Source: Bacteroides fragilis
Lineage (GTDB): Bacteria > Bacteroidota > Bacteroidia > Bacteroidales > Bacteroidaceae
Assembly (NCBI RefSeq): GCF_002849695.1
Contig: NZ_CP018937.1
Span: 3,286,001 to 3,350,000, forward strand
Reading direction: 5' to 3'
Length of the DNA: 64,000 bases
Shown: positions 7,033 to 16,300 of the stretch, piece after piece
Position numbering within the stretch: position 1 is the first letter of the stretch
Layout: each line of letters begins with the position of its first letter
Notes under the pieces: generated by a model
Told to the model about the DNA's origin: nothing
What the model saw: the letters and a program-made list of their open reading frames with translations, nothing else
The model's database searches: none
Program-made: the position numbers and the translations under genes

Positions 7033-10000
7033 CTACTCACCGTATGCTCCTTTCCGTTTCTTCTCCCGTCTACGCTCCACCGCCTCACGCCACCAGCATT
7101 GCAGCACCGGAACCACAAACATCGTCATCGACTGTATCAGCATCCCCCCAAACGTCGGGATAGCCATCGGAACCATGATATCCGCCCCTTTTCCGGTGGA
7201 TGTCAGCACGGGAAGCAGCGCGATCAGCGTCGTCGCCGTCGTCATCGCCGCAGGGCGGACACGCTTCAATCCGGCCTCGACCACCGCCTCACGGATATCG
7301 TGTCGGGTCCTCGGGTCACGCTCCAGAAAGACGTGATGGATGTACGTCCCCATCAGCACCCCGTCGTCCGTAGCCACGCCGAAGAGGGCGATGAAGCCCA
7401 CCCAGACCGCCACGCTGAGGTTGATGGGGTGCATCTGGAAGAGATCCCGCATGTTCTCACCGACGATGCTGAAATTCATGAACCACGGTTGCCCGTAGAG
7501 CCACAGCAAGATGAACCCGCCCGCGAAGGCGACAAACACGCCGGAGAAATGGATCAGCGAAGCCGTCACCGTGCGGAACTGGAAGTAGAGCACCAGCAAC
7601 ACGATGAGCAGCGCCAGCGGGACGACAATCATCAGCCTGTCCGTAGCACGCTGCTGCTGCTCGTAGTTCCCGGCAAACTTATACGAAACGCCCTTGGGCA
7701 GCACCAGTTCGCCGCTCTTCACCTTGGCGTCGAGCATCGCCCCCGCCTCGTGCACCACGTCCACCTCGGCACGGCCGGAGAGCTTGTCGAAGATGACGTA
7801 GCCCACCAGGAACGTGTTTTCGCTCTGGATCATCTGCGCGCCGCGCGAATATTCGATGTCCGCCAGCTCCTTGAGCGGCACTTGCGCCCCGGTGGCGGTG
7901 GGAACGAGCAGCATCGAGAGCGCCTCCGGACTGTCGCGCAGTTCACGGGCATAGCGCAGCCGGATGGGGAAACGCTCGCGGCCTTCCACCGTGCGGGTGA
8001 GCGCCATCCCTCCCACGGCAGCTCCGAGCACCTCTTGCAGGTCACCTACCGCTACACCGTAGCGTGCCATTGACTCCCGGTTGAGCTTAATCTCGAGGTA
8101 AGGAGCGCCCACCGCCCGGTCGTAGAACACGGACGAGGGGATGACGGACGGAGACGACTTCAATGCCTGTTCGATCAGCTTACCCCCCTGCTCGATGTCC
8201 TCCAGCGTGGGGCCGTACACCTTCACCCCCATCGGCGCCCGCATGCCTGTGGAGAGCATCACGAGCCGCGCCTCGATGGGTTGCAGCTTCGGCGCCGAAG
8301 TCAGCCCCGGCAGGTGGGTGACGTTGACAATCTGTTGCCAGATGTCGTTGGCGTTCTTGATCTCCGGCCGCCACTGGCGGAAATAGTCGCCCCGGGGGTC
8401 GGCCACCAGGCTGTCGGCAGGCAAGAGGCGGAAACCGTCGGCAGGATTATACGTGCCCCCGTCCTTCAACACAAACGCCCCGTCCCCGTCCACCCGGAAA
8501 CGTGCCCGTCGCCCGTCCTCGTCGAGGATATATTCGGGACGGTAGTTGATCGTATTCTCGAACATCTGCACCGGCGCCGGGTCGAGGGCGGAGTTCACCC
8601 GCCCCCACTTGCCGATGGCCGTCTCCACCTCCGGGATGGCGGCCAGGCGCTTGTCGAGTTTCTCCACATAGTCCAGGTTCTGCTCGATGCCCGCATGCGG
8701 CATGCTGGTAGGCATCAGCAGGAAAGAGCCTTCGTTCAGGCTCGGCATGAACTCCTGCCCGACGCCCCGCCAGATGAAGAACCCGCAGACAACCGTCGCC
8801 ACGGGGATCATCATAAACTTCCAACGGTTGGCCAGGCACCAGCGCAGGATGCGCTCGTAGAAGATGACCAGCGCCCAGAGCATCGCCAGGATGATAGCCA
8901 CGCAACCGGCCACGAAGAGCACGTTCACCGTTAGCCCCCGCGCCGGGCCCATCGGCAACCACTCTTCGGAGAGGTAGAAGAGCGCCACGAGCAGGGCGAT
9001 GGCGATGTTGACGTAGTTGGCTATCTTCGAATTCTTCCAGCGCCCCGCCAGCAGATTGTTCACCCCTACCGCCGTCAGCCCCAGCGCGGGGATGCTGCCG
9101 TAGATAGAGCACAGCGCGACGCCCATCCCGATCAGCACGTAATTCATCCCCCGCCGGATCATCTTCGAGTCGATCCGCACCGAGAAGAGGAAATAAGCCA
9201 GTGTCGGCAACAGGATCAGCCCCAGCACGAAAGCCGAAGCCAGCGCGTACGTCTTGGTGTAAGCCAACGGCGAAAACATCTTCCCCTCCTGCGCCTGCAT
9301 AGCAAACACGGGCAGGAAACTGACAATCGTCGTAATCATCGCCGTAGCGATTGCCCCCGACACCTCGCTCACCGCCTTGTATATCAGTCCAGCCAGCGCC
9401 TTCCCCTTCGTAATCCCCCGGTTCTCCGGCATCTCCATATACCGGATGATGCTCTCGACGAACACCACCCCCACGTCCACCATCACCCCGATGGCGATGG
9501 CGATACCGGACAGAGCCACGATGTTCGCCTCGATCCCCGTGTACCGCATCAATATAAATGTAGCCAGCACCGCGATGGGCAGCATGCTCGCAATCACCAC
9601 CGACGCCCGCAGGTTGAGCACCAGCACGATAATCACGATGATACAGATCAGTATCTCGTGCGAAAGGCTCGACTCCAGCGTGCCGATCGTCTCCTTGATC
9701 AGTCCCGTCCGGTCGTAGAAGGGGACGACGGTCACCTTCGATACCGTCCCGTCCGCCAGCGTCTTTTGCGGCAGACCGGCATCCATCTCATGAATCTTCT
9801 CCTTCACGTTGTCGATCACTTCCAGTGGGTTCGACCCGTAGCGGGCAATCACCACGCCGCCCACGGCCTCCACACCTTCCTTGTCCAGTCCGCCGCGCCT
9901 CGTGCCCGGCCCGATGTTCACGAAAGCGATATCGGAAATGCGCACCGGCACCCCCTCCCGGACGGTGACGACGGTGTTCTCGATGTCCGCCACATTCTTC

Positions 10001-10767
10001 ACGTAACCCAGCCCACGGATCAGGTATTCCACCTTGTTCACCTCCATCGTCTCGGCGCCGATGTCGAGGTTGCTCTTCTTCACGGCGTTCATCACGTCCA
10101 TCACCGACACGTTGAACGAGTACATCGCGTCTGGGTTCAGCTCTAACTGGTACTCCTTGACAAACCCGCCCGCAGATGCTACTTCGGACACGCCCTCGGC
10201 GGCGGACAGGGAGTACTTCACATAAAAGTCCTGTATCGTCCGCAGTTCCTCGGCGTTCCAGCCTCCGGTGGGTCGTCCCGTTTTCGGGTCGCGCCCCTCC
10301 AGCGTGTACCAGTAGATTTGCCCCAGCGCCGTAGCGTCCGGGCCCAGCGTAGGCTGCACGTCCTCGGGCAGCGTGCCCGGCGGCAACGAATTCAGTTTCT
10401 CCAGGATGCGCGAACGGCTCCAGTAGAACTCGATATCATCCTCAAAGATGATGTAGATAAACGACATCCCGAACATGGACGAGCTACGGATGGTTTTCAC
10501 CCCCGGTATGCCCAGCAGCGAGGTAGTGAGCGGGTACGTAATCTGGTCTTGGATGTCCTTGGGCGAACGTCCCATCCATTCCGTGGCCACAATCTGCTGG
10601 TTATCACCGATGTCGGGGATAGCATCCACCGGAATCGGGTTTCTCGGCACGATGCCCCCATGCCAGTTGAAGGGTGCGGTAGAGACTCCCCAGACCACGA
10701 CCAGCGCCAGCAGGAGCATGGTTATTACCCTGTTTTCGAGGAAATAACGGATTATTTTGTTGATCAT
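7033..10767 (-). CDS. cusA: CusA/CzcA-family heavy-metal RND efflux pump
   Basis: 1244 aa, the usual HME-RND length plus an extended middle. It starts with INKIIRYFLENRVITMLL (TM1). Later come the periplasmic porter domains and the central helices with IAIGVMVDVGVVFVES near 440. The C-terminal half has GFIALFGVATDDGVLMGTY. The family uses a proton relay in TM4 to export Cu(I)/Ag(I) or divalent metals from periplasm and inner membrane. ATDDG and VES at these sites differ from E. coli CusA and CzcA, so the substrate is not certain. Between TM7 and TM8 there is an extra loop with two added helices. GC content is strikingly high (about 60-70 % in several 60-base samples) against about 40 % in cusB and cusC, which suggests a different origin for this gene. 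Confidence 0.92.
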   Translation of the reverse strand: MINKIIRYFLENRVITMLLLALVVVWGVSTAPFNWHGGIVPRNPIPVDAIPDIGDNQQIVATEWMGRSPKDIQDQITYPLTTSLLGIPGVKTIRSSSMFGMSFIYIIFEDDIEFYWSRSRILEKLNSLPPGTLPEDVQPTLGPDATALGQIYWYTLEGRDPKTGRPTGGWNAEELRTIQDFYVKYSLSAAEGVSEVASAGGFVKEYQLELNPDAMYSFNVSVMDVMNAVKKSNLDIGAETMEVNKVEYLIRGLGYVKNVADIENTVVTVREGVPVRISDIAFVNIGPGTRRGGLDKEGVEAVGGVVIARYGSNPLEVIDNVKEKIHEMDAGLPQKTLADGTVSKVTVVPFYDRTGLIKETIGTLESSLSHEILICIIVIIVLVLNLRASVVIASMLPIAVLATFILMRYTGIEANIVALSGIAIAIGVMVDVGVVFVESIIRYMEMPENRGITKGKALAGLIYKAVSEVSGAIATAMITTIVSFLPVFAMQAQEGKMFSPLAYTKTYALASAFVLGLILLPTLAYFLFSVRIDSKMIRRGMNYVLIGMGVALCSIYGSIPALGLTAVGVNNLLAGRWKNSKIANYVNIAIALLVALFYLSEEWLPMGPARGLTVNVLFVAGCVAIILAMLWALVIFYERILRWCLANRWKFMMIPVATVVCGFFIWRGVGQEFMPSLNEGSFLLMPTSMPHAGIEQNLDYVEKLDKRLAAIPEVETAIGKWGRVNSALDPAPVQMFENTINYRPEYILDEDGRRARFRVDGDGAFVLKDGGTYNPADGFRLLPADSLVADPRGDYFRQWRPEIKNANDIWQQIVNVTHLPGLTSAPKLQPIEARLVMLSTGMRAPMGVKVYGPTLEDIEQGGKLIEQALKSSPSVIPSSVFYDRAVGAPYLEIKLNRESMARYGVAVGDLQEVLGAAVGGMALTRTVEGRERFPIRLRYARELRDSPEALSMLLVPTATGAQVPLKELADIEYSRGAQMIQSENTFLVGYVIFDKLSGRAEVDVVHEAGAMLDAKVKSGELVLPKGVSYKFAGNYEQQQRATDRLMIVVPLALLIVLLVLYFQFRTVTASLIHFSGVFVAFAGGFILLWLYGQPWFMNFSIVGENMRDLFQMHPINLSVAVWVGFIALFGVATDDGVLMGTYIHHVFLERDPRTRHDIREAVVEAGLKRVRPAAMTTATTLIALLPVLTSTGKGADIMVPMAIPTFGGMLIQSMTMFVVPVLQCWWREAVERRREKKRKGAYGE

Positions 10768-10963
10768 ATAGAAAGATATTTATTGTATAATAGTAAACAC
10801 TTGGAATGCCCAAAAGGATATGGGAATCCCTGACAGAATGTCCCAGAGAATAGGATATTCCCTAATGAAATGCATCAAAAGGGTATACCAATTCCTGTCC
10901 CACATTGAAAATCAGAGGGGAATAACTTCTTTTCTTCTCTCCGGAAAGGAAGTAAAGTGAATA

Positions 10964-11347
10964 CTAAATCAAATAAGTACAATGATAAACAAACAGAGGA
11001 ACTCCCGTTTGCTTGGGTGGAGAATCAAAAGCAATAAAACTCTGGCAGGTATCTTCCACCTCCAACGACAGAAATCCTGCATAGAGCACCGGTAACAGTT
11101 CTGTCACCACAGGTACCAGGTTCATCACCACCACATGGTTCACGTCCTGATCTACCGCCAGCTTGATGTAATGTGCCTCATCCTTACAACAATCCGAAGT
11201 CTTCTTCTGTCCACACATGGTGCAAGCAGATGCACTCCCCCATTCCACATCTGCCATACGGCCCATGCAGTAATGAACGTTGACTGTAATGCCTGATGAC
11301 ACCACAGCATATAATAACGTAAGGATGATTAATATGAACTTCTTCAT
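10964..11347 (-). CDS. Small Cys-rich exported protein heading the cus operon
   Basis: 127 aa from the ATG at 11347. The open frame extends 14 codons further upstream, but MKKFILIILTLLYAV gives a clean signal peptide and is preferred. Conserved-looking metal-ligand motifs follow: HYCMG near residue 25, CTMCG near 43 and DCCKDEAHY near 53. The rest is hydrophobic or aromatic and ends in YHCTYLI. I recognise this as the 'HYC' type of short protein often found next to metal-efflux genes in Bacteroidota, but no biochemical role is known to me. It lies 196 bp upstream of cusA on the same strand. A copper-binding or sensing role is inference from motif and context. Confidence 0.7.
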   Translation of the reverse strand: MKKFILIILTLLYAVVSSGITVNVHYCMGRMADVEWGSASACTMCGQKKTSDCCKDEAHYIKLAVDQDVNHVVVMNLVPVVTELLPVLYAGFLSLEVEDTCQSFIAFDSPPKQTGVPLFVYHCTYLI

Positions 11348-11433
11348 GTGCGTTTTTGAGGTTGCGAAAATAAGTATCGGGATCGACACTTCCGAGCCCC
11401 GTTACATATAATTAACGTATGAATATCCTTTTT

Positions 11434-11458
11434 GGTTTAATCCTTTTGGTTATCTTTA
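11434..11458 (+). promoter_or_regulatory. Candidate promoter of the transglycosylase gene
   Basis: TATCTTTA at 11451-11458 differs by one base from the Bacteroidota -7 box TAnnTTTG, with TTTGG about 16 bp upstream. It lies inside the longest possible reading frame (start 11419), which favours the ATG at 11485. Confidence 0.45.
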
Positions 11459-11484
11459 CCCCACCAACTAATAAAAAAACTGTC

Positions 11485-12462
11485 ATGAAACATATATCTA
11501 TCAACTATATCTTCACTACTGCCCTCGCCTTGGGCGCCGGTATCAGTATTCCTGTCCTCGTGGGGAGCACTTGCCTCAGCGAGCAACATTCTGTACAATC
11601 GGAAGTACCATACTGTGTCACTCCGCCTACCGTCCCCGAACAAGCAATCTTCGATGGCGACACCATCGACCTCCGTCGTTACGACCGACGTGAACGTATG
11701 GACCGTGAAATGATGTCGTTCACTTATATGCACTCCACCACCATGCTGATGTTGAAACGCGCCAACCGCTACTTCCCCATCATCGAACCACTATTGAAAG
11801 CCAACGGTATCCCCGACGACTTCAAATATCTGATGGTGATAGAAAGCAGTCTCAACCCTATCGCACGCTCCCCGGCAGGTGCCGCCGGCCTGTGGCAATT
11901 TATGCCCGCCACCGCCCGCGAATTCGGTCTCGAAGTCAACGATAACGTAGACGAACGCTACCACATCGAGAAAGCCACTGCAGCCGCCTGTCGCTATTTC
12001 AAGCAGGCTTATGCCAAATATGGTGACTGGATGGCCGTTTCCGCAGCCTATAATGCCGGACAGGGACGCATTTCTTCGCAACTGGACAAGCAGCTGGCTG
12101 ATCATGCCATGGACCTTTGGCTGGTAGAAGAGACTTCCCGCTATATGTTCCGCCTGCTGGCCGTGAAAGAGGTATTCGGCAACCCGCAACGCTTCGGCTT
12201 CTTGTTGAAACGGGAGCATCTCTATCCCGTCATTCCTTACAAAGAAGTGACGGTAAATACCGAAATCAGTGACCTGAGCGACTTTGCACAGAAACAAGGC
12301 ATCACCTATGCCCAATTACGTGATGCTAATCCCTGGTTACGCGGCTCTTCACTGAAAAACAAAACCGGAAAGAAATACGTTATCCATATACCCACACAAG
12401 AAGGTATGAATTATGACCCGAAAAAGACCGTTCCATACGAACGGAAATGGGTAATTGATTAA
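11485..12462 (+). CDS. Membrane-bound lytic murein transglycosylase (MltD-like) with LysM
   Basis: 325 aa from the ATG at 11485. An upstream start at 11419 is possible, but a candidate promoter lies downstream of it and only the later start opens directly on a signal peptide. The SLT/goose-lysozyme-like domain carries the catalytic Glu in MVIESSLNP, then AAGLWQFMPATAREFG and AAYNAGQGRI. A LysM-like domain closes the protein (LSDFAQKQGITYAQLRDANPWL ... YVIHIP is the span, read in two parts). Enzymes of this family cleave the MurNAc-GlcNAc bond to 1,6-anhydro products in the periplasm. The K+ channel gene follows after 37 bp, possibly co-transcribed. Confidence 0.88.
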   Translation: MKHISINYIFTTALALGAGISIPVLVGSTCLSEQHSVQSEVPYCVTPPTVPEQAIFDGDTIDLRRYDRRERMDREMMSFTYMHSTTMLMLKRANRYFPIIEPLLKANGIPDDFKYLMVIESSLNPIARSPAGAAGLWQFMPATAREFGLEVNDNVDERYHIEKATAAACRYFKQAYAKYGDWMAVSAAYNAGQGRISSQLDKQLADHAMDLWLVEETSRYMFRLLAVKEVFGNPQRFGFLLKREHLYPVIPYKEVTVNTEISDLSDFAQKQGITYAQLRDANPWLRGSSLKNKTGKKYVIHIPTQEGMNYDPKKTVPYERKWVID

Positions 12463-12499
12463 TAATTGACTCTGGCAGTTACATTAACATATTAACACA

Positions 12500-13399
12500 T
12501 TGAAAAGTGATTCTTGGCTCTATCGTTTTCTGCACAACCAGGCTCTGAAGCGTAAGTTGTACGTCATTATTTTCGAATCCGACACACCCGCAGGGAAGGC
12601 ATTCGATGTAGCCCTTATCATATGTATCCTATTGAGTATTCTGCTCGCCATTATCGAAAGCCTGCAAGGTCTTCCTTCCTGGCTTTCGACTCCGTTCATC
12701 GTACTCGAATACCTTTTTACGGCTTTCTTCACTTTTGAATACGTCACCCGTATTTACTGTTCGCCTCAACCACAGAAATACATCTTCAGTTTTTTCGGTA
12801 TCATCGACCTGCTCGCTACGTTACCGCTCTATCTTGCCTTCTTTCTGCCCGGTGCGCGTTACTTGCTTATCATCCGTGCTTTCCGCATCATACGGGTATT
12901 CCGTATCTTCAAGCTCTTTAACTTCTGGCTTGAAGGCGAACGATTGCTCACCTCACTCAAAGAAAGTAGTAAAAAGATAGCCGTTTTTTTTCTCTTTGTC
13001 GTCATCCTCGTCGTCGCCATCGGTACGCTGATGTACATGATCGAGGGAACTCAGCCCAATACACAATTCAATAACATCCCGAACAGTATTTACTGGGCCA
13101 TCGTCACCATGACCACCGTCGGTTATGGAGACATTACCCCCGCTACCGCCCTCGGCAAATTCCTATCCGCCTGCGTTATGCTGATCGGCTACACTATTAT
13201 TGCCGTACCCACAGGTATCGTCTCTGTATCTATGATGAAAGAGTACAAAAAACTTAAAGATTTGCAATGTCCCAACTGTCACAAAACGGGGCATGAAGAG
13301 AATGCAACATATTGTAAATATTGCGGACATAAACTAAAAAACGAAGAAACACCCCAACAAGAATCCCAGACTAACGGACCGCGCCGGACTACTTCATAA
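12500..13399 (+). CDS. Voltage-gated K+ channel with C-terminal zinc ribbon
   Basis: 299 aa. The only usable start is TTG at 12500, since an in-frame TAA lies just upstream and no internal Met precedes S1. Six segments are visible: S1 at 34-53, S2 at 63-84, S3 at 95-115, and S4 at 120-140 with Arg/Lys every third residue (RAFRIIRVFRIFK). S5 spans 160-181, and the pore loop with TVGYGD at 206-211 precedes S6 at 221-245. The selectivity filter identifies potassium. After a short coil, residues 257-278 hold CPNC and CKYC, a zinc-ribbon pair rarely seen on prokaryotic Kv channels. The 3' end overlaps the convergent helicase gene by 11 bp. Confidence 0.88.
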   Translation: MKSDSWLYRFLHNQALKRKLYVIIFESDTPAGKAFDVALIICILLSILLAIIESLQGLPSWLSTPFIVLEYLFTAFFTFEYVTRIYCSPQPQKYIFSFFGIIDLLATLPLYLAFFLPGARYLLIIRAFRIIRVFRIFKLFNFWLEGERLLTSLKESSKKIAVFFLFVVILVVAIGTLMYMIEGTQPNTQFNNIPNSIYWAIVTMTTVGYGDITPATALGKFLSACVMLIGYTIIAVPTGIVSVSMMKEYKKLKDLQCPNCHKTGHEENATYCKYCGHKLKNEETPQQESQTNGPRRTTS

Positions 13400-16300
13400 G
13401 TATCTTGTCACCTTCAATTTTAGCCTCTTCCCTGTCCAACAACATCTGGACCCCCCTACGCATAGCAGTCTCCACATTCAGTCCGAAACGGGCATAACCT
13501 AATAACTGGGCAGTTATTTTCATTAAGTCAGTCAAAGGTAAAGCTATTTGTTGTTCCAATATACTCAGAGCTGCATTGGCCACCTCACGTGGAGGTAAAT
13601 CTGCCACCTCACGTTTGGAATCAATACGAAATTTAGTATATGCCTCTGCTTCCTCTTTCGTATTCCAATAAAAAGTCAGTCCGTCAACTTCTTGCTTGTA
13701 ATAAGGGGTTCTACTCAATATATCATCCATCCAGGCAATCAAACGGGCTGTTTTACGAAGAATTCCATAAGCACTGAAAATTCTGTTACTCAACAATGAA
13801 CGACTGATAGGCGCTTCTGTATGCATAATTTCATCCAACTGTTTTCTGATACGGGGTTCTCGTCGAGGCATCATAAAGTCCCAGGAAGAAAGATTCACTG
13901 AAACCAAAGAAGCTGTTTCATAGATCTCCGATTCCACAGACTTTACTCCCTCCCGAATCACCTGTTCCGGAACGTTTACCAAACAAGGTTGTGCACTACA
14001 TAGCAATCCGGCTTTCTGTCCTTGATTCAATACAGGAACAGGAAGAGAAACCGATGCCGGAATCTCCGATTTACTGCAACGTGCTTTCTCCAATTCTCCC
14101 TCTATACGGTCAATCACTTTTTGTGAATTTTCCCACCAGTCCATTGTCCATACCTTACAGATATTCCATCCCAGCATCTTCAAGACACTGCTTTGCACAA
14201 TTTCCCGATCCCGGGCAGTTTTCGCAGCCCGATAATTTTCACCGTCACACAAAATTCCGAGCAAATAACGGGAAGAATTATCCGGATCGACAACACCTAC
14301 ATCTACCCGGAATCCGGAACATCCGATTTTAGTTTTTACCTGATACCCCCTCTCACGAAGCTTTGAGGCCACCAGTGTACCGATATCAATACTCTCGGAC
14401 GCCATTGCATTAGAGTGATTCAAAACACCGGTGCCTTTACCGGCATATTCGAGGAAGTATTTCAAACCTGCCACTCCTACGGAAGATGTTTTTTTCAGGT
14501 CAATCTGATCAGCCTTTAATGTAGAAAAGACTTTCATCTCATACCGGGCACGGGATACCGCTACATTCAAACGACGTTCACCACCATCACGGTTCAGCGG
14601 ACCAAAATTAAGGCTGACCCGTCCGTTGATATCCGGACCATAACCTACTGAAAACAAAATGACATCCCGTTCATCTCCCTGTACATTCTCCAGATTCTTA
14701 ATGAAAACAGGTTCTTCACGGTTAAAAGCAAGATTCTCCAAATCGGCATTTTGCATAACAACATCCGACAACATATCTTCAATCAGAGTCTGCTGTACAG
14801 AACTGAATGTTACCACTCCAATACTTTGACGACTCAGCTTCGGATCGGAAAGCCTACGAACAATCTCGTCGACTACAGCCTGTGCCTCAGCTTGATTCTG
14901 CCGGCTTTTTCCTTTATCATAATATCCCTCAACAGATACCAGCGTAACTTTTGCAGCCAGATCGTCAGGAGACGGAAAAGTCAACAATTTATTATCATAA
15001 TACTGTGAATTACTAAAAGCAATCAGGCTCTCATGTTTACTGCGATAATGCCATAACAAATATTTGGAAGGCATAGACAAAGCCAGACAATCATCCAGGA
15101 TACTTTCCAGATCTTCCATCTCGATATGCTCTTCATCTACAGAGTTGCTGGTGAAGAAACTGGTTGGCGGCATCTGCTTCGGGTCACCTACAACGACCAC
15201 ATGGTTTCCACGGGCAATGGCACCAACAGCTTCGCATGTAGGCATTTGGGAAGCTTCATCAAATACAACCAAATCGAACTTATCATGGTTCACATCAATA
15301 TATTGCGCTACAGACATAGGACTCATCAGCATACATGGGCACATGCGTGGCAATAAATTAGGGATAGAATCAAACAGTTTACGGATAGGTACCCCACGCC
15401 CATTACTACGGATACACTTCTGCAAAATTCCCACTTCCGAACTTTGGGCAGCCGCATACACAAACGATGGAATGTTAGAAGCCAATTTTGCATAAAGTTC
15501 TTTCTTTATCAATTCCTGATACTGTTCATTCAGTTCACGAAAACGGAGAATGCTGTCATTGAACAACTCTCCACTAAAGAACTGCAGTACCTGTTCCGTA
15601 CCAATGGCATATTCCGTAAAACTACGATAAAATCCTTTCAAGTAAATATTCATCATCCGTTCGGTAGGCAGGTTACACTCCGTATACGCTGTAAATACAG
15701 ACTCCAAGCCACAAGCTTCGAACCGACGGGACACATTCAGCCAACGATACCAGTCCTTCAATTTATCCGTGTTCTTTGCCCAAATTTCACACTGATGTAA
15801 CGCTCCCGCCAGCCAATTGTCTTCACTGACATGAAGCACCTCTTTGGAAATACCCAGCAGTTGCAGCATCGATTCCTCCAATTGCTTTTCACGTTCCCAG
15901 TCCTGTACCACTCCCTCAAGTTGTTCCTTGTTCATTTGCCGGAATGAAGAATAGCCTTCTGAAAGCTGTTCTGCCAACTTCTCCTTAACCAAGCGTACTG
16001 ATGACGCATCTTCGGCTAATCCCATCAACAATCTGTTCAACTGAAGCAGTCCCTCACTCATCGCTTCTATATCAGCCCACTGCTCTTCGCCTGAATGGGC
16101 CTTAGCACCAAACAAATTCTGCAGCCAACTGCTTTTGCTGTCCACTTCCTGCTTTTCTTGCTGATAAGAAAGCAATTGCTGCAATACCGGAAGTACCTGT
16201 TCTTTGCCTATACGCCCTTGCAACGAAAAGAGAGACATCTCTTTACAGAACTTACGTTGCTTCAGCCAACGGGGAAGGAACCAACTTTGTGTAATCTCTT

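Noticed and set aside
6936..7163. 75-codon frame through the 24-bp repeat
   Set aside because: It starts with GTG, is antisense to the operon and continues as a shadow of cusA.
7099..8073. 324-codon plus-strand frame opposite cusA
   Set aside because: It lies antisense to the high-GC pump gene, is rich in His/Arg/Gln, and has no domain pattern. High GC alone removes stop codons there.
10318..10833. 171-codon plus-strand frame opposite cusA start
   Set aside because: A GC shadow of cusA with arginine-rich nonsense sequence.
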